Below, piece by piece: positions 1 to 6,944 of a stretch of 6,944 nucleotides of DNA (position 1 is the first letter of the stretch; every line of letters begins with the position of its first letter). The position numbers and the translations under genes were made by a program. Below the pieces are notes generated by a model. The model was not told where the DNA came from and made no database searches. It saw nothing but the letters and a program-made list of their open reading frames with translations. This DNA is from Gammaproteobacteria bacterium (GTDB lineage Bacteria; Pseudomonadota; Gammaproteobacteria; UBA9214), in assembly GCA_029859555.1 (NCBI GenBank), contig JAOUCV010000115.1:1-6944 (forward strand). The letters run 5' to 3'.

Positions 1-274
<274 letters not shown>

Positions 275-282
275 GGGTTTTT

Positions 283-287
283 AAGAG
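283..287 (+). promoter_or_regulatory. Probable weak ribosome binding site of nuoC
   Basis: AAGAG lies 9 bases upstream of the GTG at 297, in the 22-base gap after nuoB. It is a partial match to the Shine-Dalgarno consensus. An in-frame TAA at 282-284 excludes any start further upstream. Together these support the GTG as the initiation codon. Confidence 0.5.
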
Positions 288-296
288 CAAATCACA

Positions 297-1058
297 GTGA
301 CTGACAGTTCCCGCCAGCTCGCAGAGCAATTACAAAACCGCTTTGCCGATACCTTGCTTGCCAACATTGATGCGGCCGGTGAAGTCACCATTGAAGTGGC
401 TGCTGATGAGCTGATCGAGGTCGCAACAGCTCTGCGTGACGAGCCGGCATTTTGCTTCGAGATACTGATTGATGTCTGTGGTGTTGATTACGCGAACTAT
501 GGCAAGGACGAATGGATTACTGAAGCCTCCAGTTCCTCGGGTTTCAGTCGCGGTGTTGACGCGGCAACAGCCGGCCGCCTGAAAGCAGTGACCGATGATC
601 TTGTGGTTGAAAAGCCGCGTGCCGAAAAACGTTTTGCAGCGGTTTATCAGCTGCTTTCCATTACCAATAACCGCCGCTTGCGCGTGCGTGTGTATGCCCC
701 GGACGACGGTCTGCCGGTTGTGCCGTCTGTTATCCCCGTCTGGAACAGTGCCGACTGGTATGAGCGCGAGGCCTTTGATCTATACGGCATCCTGTTTGAC
801 GGTCATCCGGACCTGCGGCGTCTGCTCACCGACTACGGTTTTGTCGGTCATCCGTTCCGCAAGGATTTCCCGTTGAGTGGCAATGTTGAAGTAATTTACG
901 ATGCCGAAAAGCAGCGTGTGGTGTATCAGCCGGTGAGTATCGAACCACGCGTGCTGGTGCCAAAAGTGATTCGTGCTGAAGCGGTCGAGTCTGTAGACCT
1001 GACAGTTGCCGTTGAAGAGCAGCCGGACGAAGCAGAGTCCGGAGAAGCAACGGGATAA
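297..1058 (+). CDS. nuoC: NADH-quinone oxidoreductase subunit C (30 kDa subunit)
   Basis: Peripheral-arm subunit of complex I that packs against NuoD and helps build the Q-module; it binds no cofactor. The product is 253 residues. The family core is clear at the C-terminal half: [20 protein letters not shown] (156-175), then [20 protein letters not shown] (177-196) and EVIYD (198-202). An insert-like stretch of about 40 residues (70-108, [16 protein letters not shown] onward) interrupts the N-terminal alpha/beta domain; I recall a similar insert in Xanthomonas-type NuoC. Residues 215-253 form an acidic tail. The start is GTG: an in-frame stop at 282-284 lies just upstream and the protein contains no internal Met, so no ATG start is possible. 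It is not fused to nuoD, unlike E. coli nuoCD, but ends only 3 bases before it in the same frame. Confidence 0.97.
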   Translation: MTDSSRQLAEQLQNRFADTLLANIDAAGEVTIEVAADELIEVATALRDEPAFCFEILIDVCGVDYANYGKDEWITEASSSSGFSRGVDAATAGRLKAVTDDLVVEKPRAEKRFAAVYQLLSITNNRRLRVRVYAPDDGLPVVPSVIPVWNSADWYEREAFDLYGILFDGHPDLRRLLTDYGFVGHPFRKDFPLSGNVEVIYDAEKQRVVYQPVSIEPRVLVPKVIRAEAVESVDLTVAVEEQPDEAESGEATG

Positions 1059-1061
1059 ATC

Positions 1062-2315
1062 ATGCCAGAGATTCGTAATTTCACCCTTAATTTTGGCCCG
1101 CAGCATCCGGCGGCACACGGTGTGCTGCGGCTGGTGCTGGAGCTTGATGGCGAAGTCATCGAGCGTGCTGATCCGCATATCGGTTTGTTGCATCGCGGAA
1201 CTGAAAAGCTCGCCGAGAGCAAGCCGTTTAACCAGAGTATCGGTTACATGGATCGTCTCGACTATGTCTCCATGATGTGTAACGAGCACGGTTATGTGCT
1301 GGCGATGGAAAAACTGCTGGGTGTTGAAGCACCGATTCGTGCGCAGTATATCCGCGTTATGTTTGACGAGATTACCCGCATCCTGAATCACCTGTTATGG
1401 CTGGGTGCGCATGGCCTGGATATTGGCGCCATGACGGTGTTCCTGTATGCCTTTCGTGAACGCGAAGACCTGATGGACCTGTATGAAGCCGTTTCCGGCA
1501 CGCGCATGCACGCAACTTACTACCGTCCGGGTGGCGTCTATCGTGATCTGCCGGAGCGCATGCCACAGTACCAGGCATCCAAGTGGCACAGCCAGAAAGA
1601 AGTCGACAAAAAGAATGAAAACCGCCAGGGCTCGATGCTGGATTTTATCGAGGCCTTCACCGACCGCTTTCCGGGCTGTGTCGATGAATATGAAACCCTG
1701 CTGACCGATAACCGTATCTGGAAACAGCGTACCGTGGGTATTGGTGTGGTGTCGCCGGAGCGTGCCATGCAGCTGGGTTTTACCGGCCCGATGCTGCGCG
1801 GTTCCGGTATTGAGTGGGATCTGCGCAAGAAACAGCCCTATGAAGTATATGACCGGATGAAGTTTGATATCCCGGTTGGTGTCACCGGCGACTGCTATGA
1901 CCGTTACCTGGTGCGCATCGAGGAAATGCGTCAGTCCAACAGTATTATCAGGCAGTGTGTTCACTGGTTGCGTCACAATGCCGGTCCGGTGATGCTCGAC
2001 GATCCCAAGCTGGCGCCGCCACGTCGTGAAGAAATGAAGGCCGACATGGAAGCGCTGATCCACCATTTCAAACTGTTTACCGAAGGTTTTTGTGTGCCGG
2101 CGGGCGAGGCCTATGCTGCCATTGAACACCCCAAGGGTGAGTTCGGCGTGTACCTGGTATCTGACGGCGCCAACAAGCCGTACCGGCTGAAAGTGCGTGC
2201 GCCGGGTTTTGCACATCTGTCTGCCATGGATGAAATGGCCCGCGGTCACATGCTCGCCGACGTGGTCGCCATTATCGGTACGCAGGATATTGTGTTTGGG
2301 GAGATCGATCGCTGA
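1062..2315 (+). CDS. nuoD: NADH-quinone oxidoreductase subunit D (49 kDa subunit)
   Basis: Core Q-module subunit of complex I, 417 residues and full length for an unfused NuoD. With NuoB it forms the cavity where the quinone headgroup is reduced by cluster N2. [11 protein letters not shown] (10-20) gives His19, YMDRLDY (62-68) gives Tyr68, and HGLDIGAM (117-124) gives Asp120. By my alignment with Thermus Nqo4 (constant offset of 19) these match His38, Tyr87 and Asp139 of the quinone site. Other family blocks are [12 protein letters not shown] (39-50), YAFRERE and the typical C-terminus DIVFGEIDR. It descends from the NiFe-hydrogenase large subunit but lacks the N- and C-terminal CxxC nickel ligands, as expected for NuoD. 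The ATG is 3 bases after nuoC, preceded by only a weak GGGA at 1052-1055, so translation may be coupled to nuoC. Its stop overlaps the nuoE start by one base. Confidence 0.98.
   Translation: MPEIRNFTLNFGPQHPAAHGVLRLVLELDGEVIERADPHIGLLHRGTEKLAESKPFNQSIGYMDRLDYVSMMCNEHGYVLAMEKLLGVEAPIRAQYIRVMFDEITRILNHLLWLGAHGLDIGAMTVFLYAFREREDLMDLYEAVSGTRMHATYYRPGGVYRDLPERMPQYQASKWHSQKEVDKKNENRQGSMLDFIEAFTDRFPGCVDEYETLLTDNRIWKQRTVGIGVVSPERAMQLGFTGPMLRGSGIEWDLRKKQPYEVYDRMKFDIPVGVTGDCYDRYLVRIEEMRQSNSIIRQCVHWLRHNAGPVMLDDPKLAPPRREEMKADMEALIHHFKLFTEGFCVPAGEAYAAIEHPKGEFGVYLVSDGANKPYRLKVRAPGFAHLSAMDEMARGHMLADVVAIIGTQDIVFGEIDR
2298..2304 (+). promoter_or_regulatory. Ribosome binding site of nuoE inside the nuoD end
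   Basis: GGGGAGA, 10 bases upstream of the nuoE ATG at 2315, lies within the last codons of nuoD. With the TGATG stop/start overlap at 2313-2317 it indicates coupled translation of nuoD and nuoE and supports this start codon. Confidence 0.55.
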
Positions 2316-2818
2316 TGACTGTCACGGCTCGAAAATCAGACCTGTTAACTGCAGAAGCACGTACCCATATTGACGCCTGGCTGACAAAGTTCCCGGCCGG
2401 GCAGAAACAGTCTGCCGTGTTAACTGCACTGCAGGCGGCACAGGAGCAAAACGGCGGCTGGGTTAGCCGCGAACTGATGGATGCGGTTGCTGATTATCTC
2501 GACATGCTGCCGGTGCAGGTATATGAGGTCGGTACGTTTTATTCCATGATTGAACTGCAGCCGGTTGGCCGCAACATGGTCGCCCTGTGTACCAACCTGT
2601 CTTGCATGCTGTGTGGCTCGGAAACGATTGTGGAACATGTGGAAAAGAAACTCGGCATCAAGCTGGGTGAGACCACGGCAGACGGCCGTATCACCCTCAA
2701 GCTGGAAGAAGAATGCCTGGCTGCCTGTGCAGGTGGACCGATGATGACCGTGAATGGCCACTACAAGGAGAATCTTACGCCTCAGAAGGTGGACGAGATT
2801 CTGGACGGGCTGGAGTAA
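2315..2818 (+). CDS. nuoE: NADH-quinone oxidoreductase subunit E (24 kDa subunit)
   Basis: Thioredoxin-fold subunit of the NADH-dehydrogenase module that carries 2Fe-2S cluster N1a, beside the FMN in NuoF. The product is 167 residues, the usual length. The four ligands are visible as Cys92 and Cys97 (CTNLSC) and Cys134 and Cys138 (CLAAC), with the conserved AGGPMM that follows. The N-terminal helical region has the family blocks QEQNGGWVS (43-51) and VYEVGTFYSM (69-78). Cysteine spacing (C-x4-C and C-x3-C) matches complex I; related HoxE/HydA-type proteins share it, but the nuoD and nuoF neighbours settle the assignment. Its ATG shares one base with the nuoD stop, and it ends 3 bases before nuoF. 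Confidence 0.97.
   Translation: MTVTARKSDLLTAEARTHIDAWLTKFPAGQKQSAVLTALQAAQEQNGGWVSRELMDAVADYLDMLPVQVYEVGTFYSMIELQPVGRNMVALCTNLSCMLCGSETIVEHVEKKLGIKLGETTADGRITLKLEEECLAACAGGPMMTVNGHYKENLTPQKVDEILDGLE
2812..2815 (+). promoter_or_regulatory. Ribosome binding site of nuoF
   Basis: GGAG sits 6 bases before the nuoF ATG at 2822, in the final codons of nuoE (stop at 2816-2818). Good spacing supports this start and fits coupled translation. Confidence 0.6.
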
Positions 2819-2821
2819 CCA

Positions 2822-4129
2822 ATGACCGAGCAAGTCTGTTTTGACACTTTGCAGTTTGACGAGCCGTGGACGCTTGAGAATTATCTCAAGCTCGGTGGTT
2901 ACCAGGCGTGGAAGAAGATCCTGCAGGAAAAGACGCCGCCCGAGGAAGTTATTGAAGAAGTCAAAAAGTCCGGTTTGCGTGGCCGTGGCGGCGCCGGTTT
3001 TCCGACCGGGCTGAAGTGGAGTTTCATGCCGCGCACAGCGCCGGTGCAGAAGTATATTGTCTGCAATTCGGACGAGTCCGAGCCAGGTACCTGCAAGGAT
3101 CGCGATATCCTGCGTTTTAACCCGCATGCGCTGATTGAGGGTATGGCTATTGCCGGCTACTCCATGGGCGCCACGGTGGGTTACAACTATATGCGCGGTG
3201 AGTTTCACCATGAGCCGTTTGAACGTTTTGAACAGGCGCTGAATGAGGCGCGAGAAGCCGGTTTTCTTGGTGAAAACCTGCTGGGGTCGGGTGTGGATTT
3301 TCAATGCCACGGTCACCTCGGTGCCGGTGCCTATATCTGCGGTGAGGAAACCGCCTTGCTGGAATCGCTGGAGGGCAAAAAGGGCCAGCCGCGATTCAAG
3401 CCGCCGTTTCCGGCCAACTTCGGCCTGTATGGCCGGCCTACCACCATTAATAACACGGAAACACTCGCCTCGGTGCCTGCCATTATGCGCAAGGGTGGTG
3501 ACTGGTTTATGGGGCTGGGCAAACCCAATAACGGCGGCGTGAAAATATTTTCTGTTTCCGGTCATGTCAACAACCCGGGTAACTTCGAGGTGCCCATGGG
3601 CACCCCGTTCAGTGAGTTGCTGGAAATGGCCGGTGGCGTACGTGATGGTCATACGCTGAAAGCGGTGATTCCCGGCGGTTCATCGATGCCGGTATTGCCG
3701 GCCGACATTATCATGGAAACCGACATGGACTATGACTCGCTGGCCAAGGCCGGCTCGGCACTGGGTTCCGGTGCGGTGATGGTCATGGATGAGACGACTT
3801 GCATGGTGAAAGCGCTGATGCGCGTGTCGCGTTTCTATTATGCCGAGTCCTGCGGACAGTGTACGCCCTGTCGTGAAGGCACCGGCTGGATGTATCGCAT
3901 TATCAAGCGCATTGAAGAGGGGCAGGGACGCAAGGAAGACCTGGACCTGTTGCTGAGTGCGGCCGGGCAAATCGAGGGCAAGACCATCTGTGCCTTTGGC
4001 GAGGCAGCTGCCTGGCCGGTACAGGGTTTCCTGCGACATTTCCGTGAAGAATTCGAATATCACATTGAGCACAAGTGCTGCATGGTCGGCGCCGGTGCTG
4101 GCGCCGGGTCAAAGGGTGAAGCGGCATGA
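2822..4129 (+). CDS. nuoF: NADH-quinone oxidoreductase subunit F (51 kDa, FMN and NADH binding)
   Basis: Catalytic entry subunit of complex I in the cytoplasm: it oxidises NADH through FMN and passes electrons to 4Fe-4S cluster N3. The product is 435 residues, close to E. coli NuoF (about 445). The glycine-rich FMN/NADH region [16 protein letters not shown] is at 51-66, [15 protein letters not shown] at 81-95, and [10 protein letters not shown] at 167-176, followed by a [16 protein letters not shown] block (183-198). The N3 ligands are Cys344, Cys347 and Cys350 (ESCGQCTPC) and Cys390 ([17 protein letters not shown]). The C-terminus carries a short Cys-Cys then Gly/Ala tail ([12 protein letters not shown], 419-430) past the usual end, probably dispensable. 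Its last codons overlap the nuoG start as ATGA. It could be mistaken for a HoxF or HndC relative, but length and context fit NuoF. Confidence 0.98.
   Translation: MTEQVCFDTLQFDEPWTLENYLKLGGYQAWKKILQEKTPPEEVIEEVKKSGLRGRGGAGFPTGLKWSFMPRTAPVQKYIVCNSDESEPGTCKDRDILRFNPHALIEGMAIAGYSMGATVGYNYMRGEFHHEPFERFEQALNEAREAGFLGENLLGSGVDFQCHGHLGAGAYICGEETALLESLEGKKGQPRFKPPFPANFGLYGRPTTINNTETLASVPAIMRKGGDWFMGLGKPNNGGVKIFSVSGHVNNPGNFEVPMGTPFSELLEMAGGVRDGHTLKAVIPGGSSMPVLPADIIMETDMDYDSLAKAGSALGSGAVMVMDETTCMVKALMRVSRFYYAESCGQCTPCREGTGWMYRIIKRIEEGQGRKEDLDLLLSAAGQIEGKTICAFGEAAAWPVQGFLRHFREEFEYHIEHKCCMVGAGAGAGSKGEAA
4113..4119 (+). promoter_or_regulatory. Ribosome binding site of nuoG inside the nuoF end
   Basis: AGGGTGA lies 6 bases before the nuoG ATG at 4126, within nuoF. 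The 4-base ATGA overlap at 4126-4129 suggests that ribosomes finishing nuoF re-initiate on nuoG. Confidence 0.5.
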
Positions 4130-6519
4130 GTGCGCATCCCGAAATTCCGGCTGCAGACGCCGTCAACATCGAGATCGACGGCCAGGCCTGCCAGGCGCGC
4201 AAGGGCGCGATGATTATTGAAGTAACTGATGCGCTGGGTATCAGCGTGCCGCGCTTCTGTTATCACAAGAAACTCTCGGTCGCGGCCAATTGCCGTATGT
4301 GCATGGTTGAGGTAGAGAAGGTTCCGAAACCGTTACCGGCCTGTGCAACACCGGTTGCCGATGGCATGAAGATCTTCACCAAATCGGATATTGCCACCGG
4401 TGGCCAGAAGGCCGTGATGGAATTCCTGCTGATTAACCATCCGCTGGATTGCCCGATTTGTGACCAGGGCGGTGAATGCGAGTTGCAGGACCTGGCACTG
4501 GGTTACGGAGGCGATGTGTCGCGTTTCTCGGAGAAGAAACGTGTTGTTGAAGACAAGAATATCGGATCGCTGATTGCGACAGATATGACGCGCTGCATTC
4601 ACTGTACCCGCTGTATCCGTATGCTGCGGGAAGTCGCCGGCAAGATGGAGCTGGGTGCAACCGGTCGCGGCGAGAACATGAAAATCGGTACCTATATCGA
4701 AAAGTCACTGGAATCCGAGTTGTCCGGTAACGTAATTGATGTCTGTCCGGTCGGTGCGCTGACTTCCAGGCCATACCGTTATAAGGCGCGCGCCTGGGAG
4801 CTGCAGCAGGCAGCAACGCTGGCACCGCATGATTGTGTCGGTTCCAACCTGTTCGCACATACCCGCCGTGGTGAGGTGATGCGCATGGTGCCGCGCGAGA
4901 ACGAACAAATAAATGAAGTCTGGCTGTCTGATCGGGACCGCTTCAGCTACGAAGGTCTGTCGAGTGATGACCGGCTCAGTACGCCGATGGTGAAGGTTGA
5001 TGGCGAGTGGCAAAGTGTCGATTGGGAAACCGCATTGCAAACAAGCGTCGAGGGAATTCGTGCGGTTATTGCTGCACACGGCGCCGACCAGATGGGTGTG
5101 CTGGTGTCACCCTCTGCCACTGTTGAAGAGATGCTGCTGACACAGGCGCTTGCTCGTGGAGCCGGCATCAATAATATCGATCACCGTCTGCGCCAGTCCG
5201 ATTTCTCTGACCAGGAAACAGCGCCACCGTGTCCAACGCTGGGGCAAGCAATCGAGGCGCTGGAAGATATAAATGCTGCGCTGCTTGTTGGCTCCAATGT
5301 GCGCAAGGATCAGCCGATTATCGGCCACCGTTTGCGCAAGGCCGCTGTTGCCGGTGCGCAGGTCATGTTTATTAATCCGGTCGATTACGAATTTTTGTTT
5401 GATGTGCACGCGAAAGCCATTGTGCCACCGTCGCAAATGGTGGCTACCCTGGCCGCTGTTGCTGCATGCTTCCCGGACGCTGCTGGTTCTGATGCAGTCA
5501 AGGCTGCTGTTGCTGCCGCGAGCCCTGACGAGTCGCACCGTGCCATGGCACAGTCCTTGAAGGATGCCGACAAGGCGACCGTGTTGCTGGGCAATGTTGC
5601 CACGGCGCATCCGCAGTTCTCCCTGCTCAAGGCGCTGGCCGCTGCGATTGCTGCGGCCAGCGGTGCTGTCCTCGGTGTAATGACCGATGGCGCTAATGGC
5701 GCAGGTGGCTGGTTGACCGGCGTGTTGCCGCACCGTGGTCCGGCCGGTTCAGCTGTTGAGACTGCAGGGCTGGATGCCTGTGCCATGCTGGCTGAGCCAC
5801 GCAAGGGGTACCTGCTGTTCGGTGTGGAAGCGGCATGTGACTGTGCTAATCCTGCGCAAGCCGCAAAGGCCCTTGATGCGGCGGATTTTGTAGTCTGCGC
5901 CGGCGCCTTTGCCAGCGAGGCCATGAAGTCACAGGCTGATGTGTTGCTGCCGGTTGCCCCGTTTACCGGGACATCCGGTACTTATATTAATACTGAAGGC
6001 CGCTGGCAGAGCTTTGCCGGCGTAGCATCCCCCACGGGTGACAGCCGTCCGGGCTGGAAAGTCATGCGTGTGCTCGGTAACCAGTTTGGGCTGGATGGTT
6101 TTGAACAGCAGAGCAGTGAAGAAATTCGTGATGCGCTGCAACAACAGCTTGGGGCGGTGTCGCTGGATAACTGCCAGGCTGCCGGAGCTGTTGCACAGGC
6201 AGCGATGTCTGATGGCCTCGAACGCATCGGTGATGTGGCCATTAATGCGGTTGACGCACTGGTTCGTCGAGCACCGGCGTTGCAGCTGACGCCGGATGCT
6301 GTTGTGTCCGAACGGGTTCAGTTGAATGCGGGGCAGGCAGAAAAGTCCGGCGTGCGTGAGGGTTATACCGTGACGGTGACGCAGGGTGATGCCAGTGCCA
6401 CCATGGACGTTGGCATCAGTGAGCGCGTACCCGATGGTTGTTTGTGGATACAGTCCGGTACGCAGGCTGCCGCCACACTGGGCGCTGCTTTTGGCCCGGT
6501 CAGCATCGAGCGGGTTTGA
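4126..6519 (+). CDS. nuoG: NADH-quinone oxidoreductase subunit G (75 kDa subunit)
   Basis: Largest peripheral-arm subunit, relaying electrons from NuoF towards the Q-module. The product is 797 residues, longer than alphaproteobacterial or mitochondrial forms (about 670-700) and shorter than E. coli (about 900), as I recall for many gammaproteobacteria. The ferredoxin-like N-terminus binds 2Fe-2S N1b (Cys45, Cys56, Cys59, Cys73). A His-Cys3 motif, [14 protein letters not shown], binds N5 (His105, Cys109, Cys112, Cys118). CIHCTRC (Cys157, Cys160, Cys163) plus Cys207 in CPVGAL binds N4. The rest (about 220-797) is the molybdopterin-oxidoreductase-like domain, which holds no cofactor in complex I. 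The N7 ligands of E. coli NuoG are missing: only Cys237 is left where a CxxCxxxC motif would be. Residues about 435-520 are Ala-rich. The start overlaps nuoF by 4 bases. Confidence 0.98.
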   Translation: MSAHPEIPAADAVNIEIDGQACQARKGAMIIEVTDALGISVPRFCYHKKLSVAANCRMCMVEVEKVPKPLPACATPVADGMKIFTKSDIATGGQKAVMEFLLINHPLDCPICDQGGECELQDLALGYGGDVSRFSEKKRVVEDKNIGSLIATDMTRCIHCTRCIRMLREVAGKMELGATGRGENMKIGTYIEKSLESELSGNVIDVCPVGALTSRPYRYKARAWELQQAATLAPHDCVGSNLFAHTRRGEVMRMVPRENEQINEVWLSDRDRFSYEGLSSDDRLSTPMVKVDGEWQSVDWETALQTSVEGIRAVIAAHGADQMGVLVSPSATVEEMLLTQALARGAGINNIDHRLRQSDFSDQETAPPCPTLGQAIEALEDINAALLVGSNVRKDQPIIGHRLRKAAVAGAQVMFINPVDYEFLFDVHAKAIVPPSQMVATLAAVAACFPDAAGSDAVKAAVAAASPDESHRAMAQSLKDADKATVLLGNVATAHPQFSLLKALAAAIAAASGAVLGVMTDGANGAGGWLTGVLPHRGPAGSAVETAGLDACAMLAEPRKGYLLFGVEAACDCANPAQAAKALDAADFVVCAGAFASEAMKSQADVLLPVAPFTGTSGTYINTEGRWQSFAGVASPTGDSRPGWKVMRVLGNQFGLDGFEQQSSEEIRDALQQQLGAVSLDNCQAAGAVAQAAMSDGLERIGDVAINAVDALVRRAPALQLTPDAVVSERVQLNAGQAEKSGVREGYTVTVTQGDASATMDVGISERVPDGCLWIQSGTQAAATLGAAFGPVSIERV

Positions 6520-6520
6520 C

Positions 6521-6525
6521 GGAAA
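6521..6525 (+). promoter_or_regulatory. Possible ribosome binding site of nuoH
   Basis: GGAAA lies 8 bases before the ATG at 6534, in the 14-base gap after nuoG. The match is partial, but the later in-frame ATGs at 6570 and 6618 have no purine-rich site in front of them, so it favours the upstream start. Confidence 0.4.
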
Positions 6526-6533
6526 CGGTATCC

Positions 6534-6944
6534 ATGGCACACACACTCATTGAAAAATACAAGACACACATGCTGGCGACTGCGCTGTTGGCGGGCGTCG
6601 CGACGGTACTGGTCGTTATGCTGGGTGTGCTTTTCTGGGATGACATCACAGACAGTGTTTTACTGTATTCGCTGGTGAAGATAATTGTCATCGTGGTGCC
6701 GCTGTTGCTGGCTGTGGCTTACCTGACGTTTGCCGAGCGCAAGATTATCGGTTACATGCAGGTGCGTATCGGCCCCAACCGGGTCGGTCCGCGTGGCTGG
6801 TTGCAACCAATTGCCGATGCGCTGAAGTTGCTGATGAAAGAAATCGTCATCCCGACGAATTCCAACCGTTTCCTGTTTCTGATTGCGCCGATGATTTCCA
6901 TTGCGCCGGCGCTGGCGGCCTGGGCGGTATTGCCGTTTACCGAC
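6534..6944 (+). CDS. nuoH: NADH-quinone oxidoreductase subunit H, 5' part (partial)
   Basis: First 137 codons of the inner-membrane subunit that links the peripheral arm to the proton-pumping arm and lines the quinone tunnel; the frame is still open at the window end. Family landmarks are the hydrophobic helix at about 46-64 followed by [20 protein letters not shown] (67-86), the conserved loop facing the quinone site. Then come [18 protein letters not shown] (91-108) and the start of the next membrane helix ([18 protein letters not shown], 113-130). An extra hydrophobic segment (about 13-35) precedes the usual first helix, so the N-terminus is roughly 20-30 residues longer than in E. coli or Xanthomonas NuoH as I remember them. 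The ATG at 6534 is 14 bases after nuoG and has the best, though weak, ribosome binding site; a start at 6618 (Met29) cannot be excluded. The identity is certain and the exact start less so. Confidence 0.96.
   Translation, partial: MAHTLIEKYKTHMLATALLAGVATVLVVMLGVLFWDDITDSVLLYSLVKIIVIVVPLLLAVAYLTFAERKIIGYMQVRIGPNRVGPRGWLQPIADALKLLMKEIVIPTNSNRFLFLIAPMISIAPALAAWAVLPFTD

Noticed and set aside
275..296. Possible terminator or promoter in the nuoB-nuoC gap
   Set aside because: The 22 bases hold GGGTTTTTAAGAGC with no inverted repeat and no room for a promoter; it reads as an ordinary operon spacer.
1056..1061. Sequencing error or mutation splitting a fused nuoCD
   Set aside because: nuoC has a plausible acidic C-terminus, nuoD begins at the normal position before NFGPQHP, and separate nuoC and nuoD are the common state outside enteric-type operons. 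Read-through is kept only as a low-weight finding.
1395..2249. 284-codon open frame on the minus strand opposite nuoD
   Set aside because: It is antisense to conserved nuoD sequence, with unnatural composition and no motif; it is a codon-usage shadow.
1062..2315. NiFe-hydrogenase large subunit or group 4 hydrogenase
   Set aside because: The N- and C-terminal CxxC nickel ligands are absent and the quinone-site His, Tyr and Asp are present, with a full nuo gene order around it.
2420..3652. 410-codon open frame on the minus strand opposite nuoE and nuoF
   Set aside because: It lies entirely antisense to two genes with complete family motifs, its product is His/Arg/Thr-rich with no recognisable domain, and such frames arise from the codon usage of the sense genes.
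5107..5924. Two overlapping minus-strand open frames (208 and 179 codons) opposite nuoG
   Set aside because: Both mirror the Ala/Gly-rich coding sequence of nuoG, overlap each other in different frames, and show no family signature.
4126..6519. Formate dehydrogenase or other molybdopterin enzyme
   Set aside because: The N1b, N5 and N4 cluster motifs in order, and the position between nuoF and nuoH, identify NuoG; there is no catalytic Cys/Sec motif of a formate dehydrogenase.

Overview
The window is one uninterrupted stretch of a bacterial nuo operon encoding respiratory complex I (proton-pumping NADH:quinone oxidoreductase). All genes are on the + strand, in canonical order: nuoB (3' end only), nuoC, nuoD, nuoE, nuoF, nuoG and nuoH (5' part only). 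Almost every base is coding. The largest gap is 22 bases (nuoB-nuoC), the other gaps are 3 to 14 bases, and nuoD/nuoE and nuoF/nuoG overlap by 1 and 4 bases. I see no internal promoter, terminator, RNA gene, mobile element, repeat array or CRISPR, and no stretch over 300 bases without a gene.

The proteins suggest a non-enteric gammaproteobacterium, with a betaproteobacterium less likely. NuoB and NuoH carry the mitochondrial/alpha-beta-gamma style motifs. nuoC and nuoD are separate genes, whereas they are fused in E. coli. NuoC has an insert and acidic tail resembling what I recall from Xanthomonas-type NuoC. NuoG lacks the N7 cluster ligands present in E. coli. This placement rests on remembered family patterns, not on a search.

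Layout: 1-274 is nuoB (Q-module, cluster N2). 297-1058 nuoC and 1062-2315 nuoD complete the peripheral arm around the quinone site. 2315-2818 nuoE, 2822-4129 nuoF and 4126-6519 nuoG form the NADH dehydrogenase module (FMN plus clusters N1a, N3, N1b, N4 and N5). 6534-6944 begins nuoH, the membrane subunit that holds the quinone tunnel. Electrons would pass from NADH to FMN on NuoF, through the NuoF/NuoG Fe-S chain to N2 in NuoB (via NuoI, presumably just downstream), and to quinone at the NuoB/NuoD/NuoH interface. All cluster ligands expected in the complete subunits are visible, so the complex looks functional.

I found no new biological system. The points worth a second look are modest: nuoC and nuoD lie in the same frame separated by one stop codon and one sense codon; NuoH has an extra hydrophobic N-terminal segment; NuoC has no internal methionine and starts at GTG; and a GC-rich hairpin sits just before the nuoG ribosome binding site.
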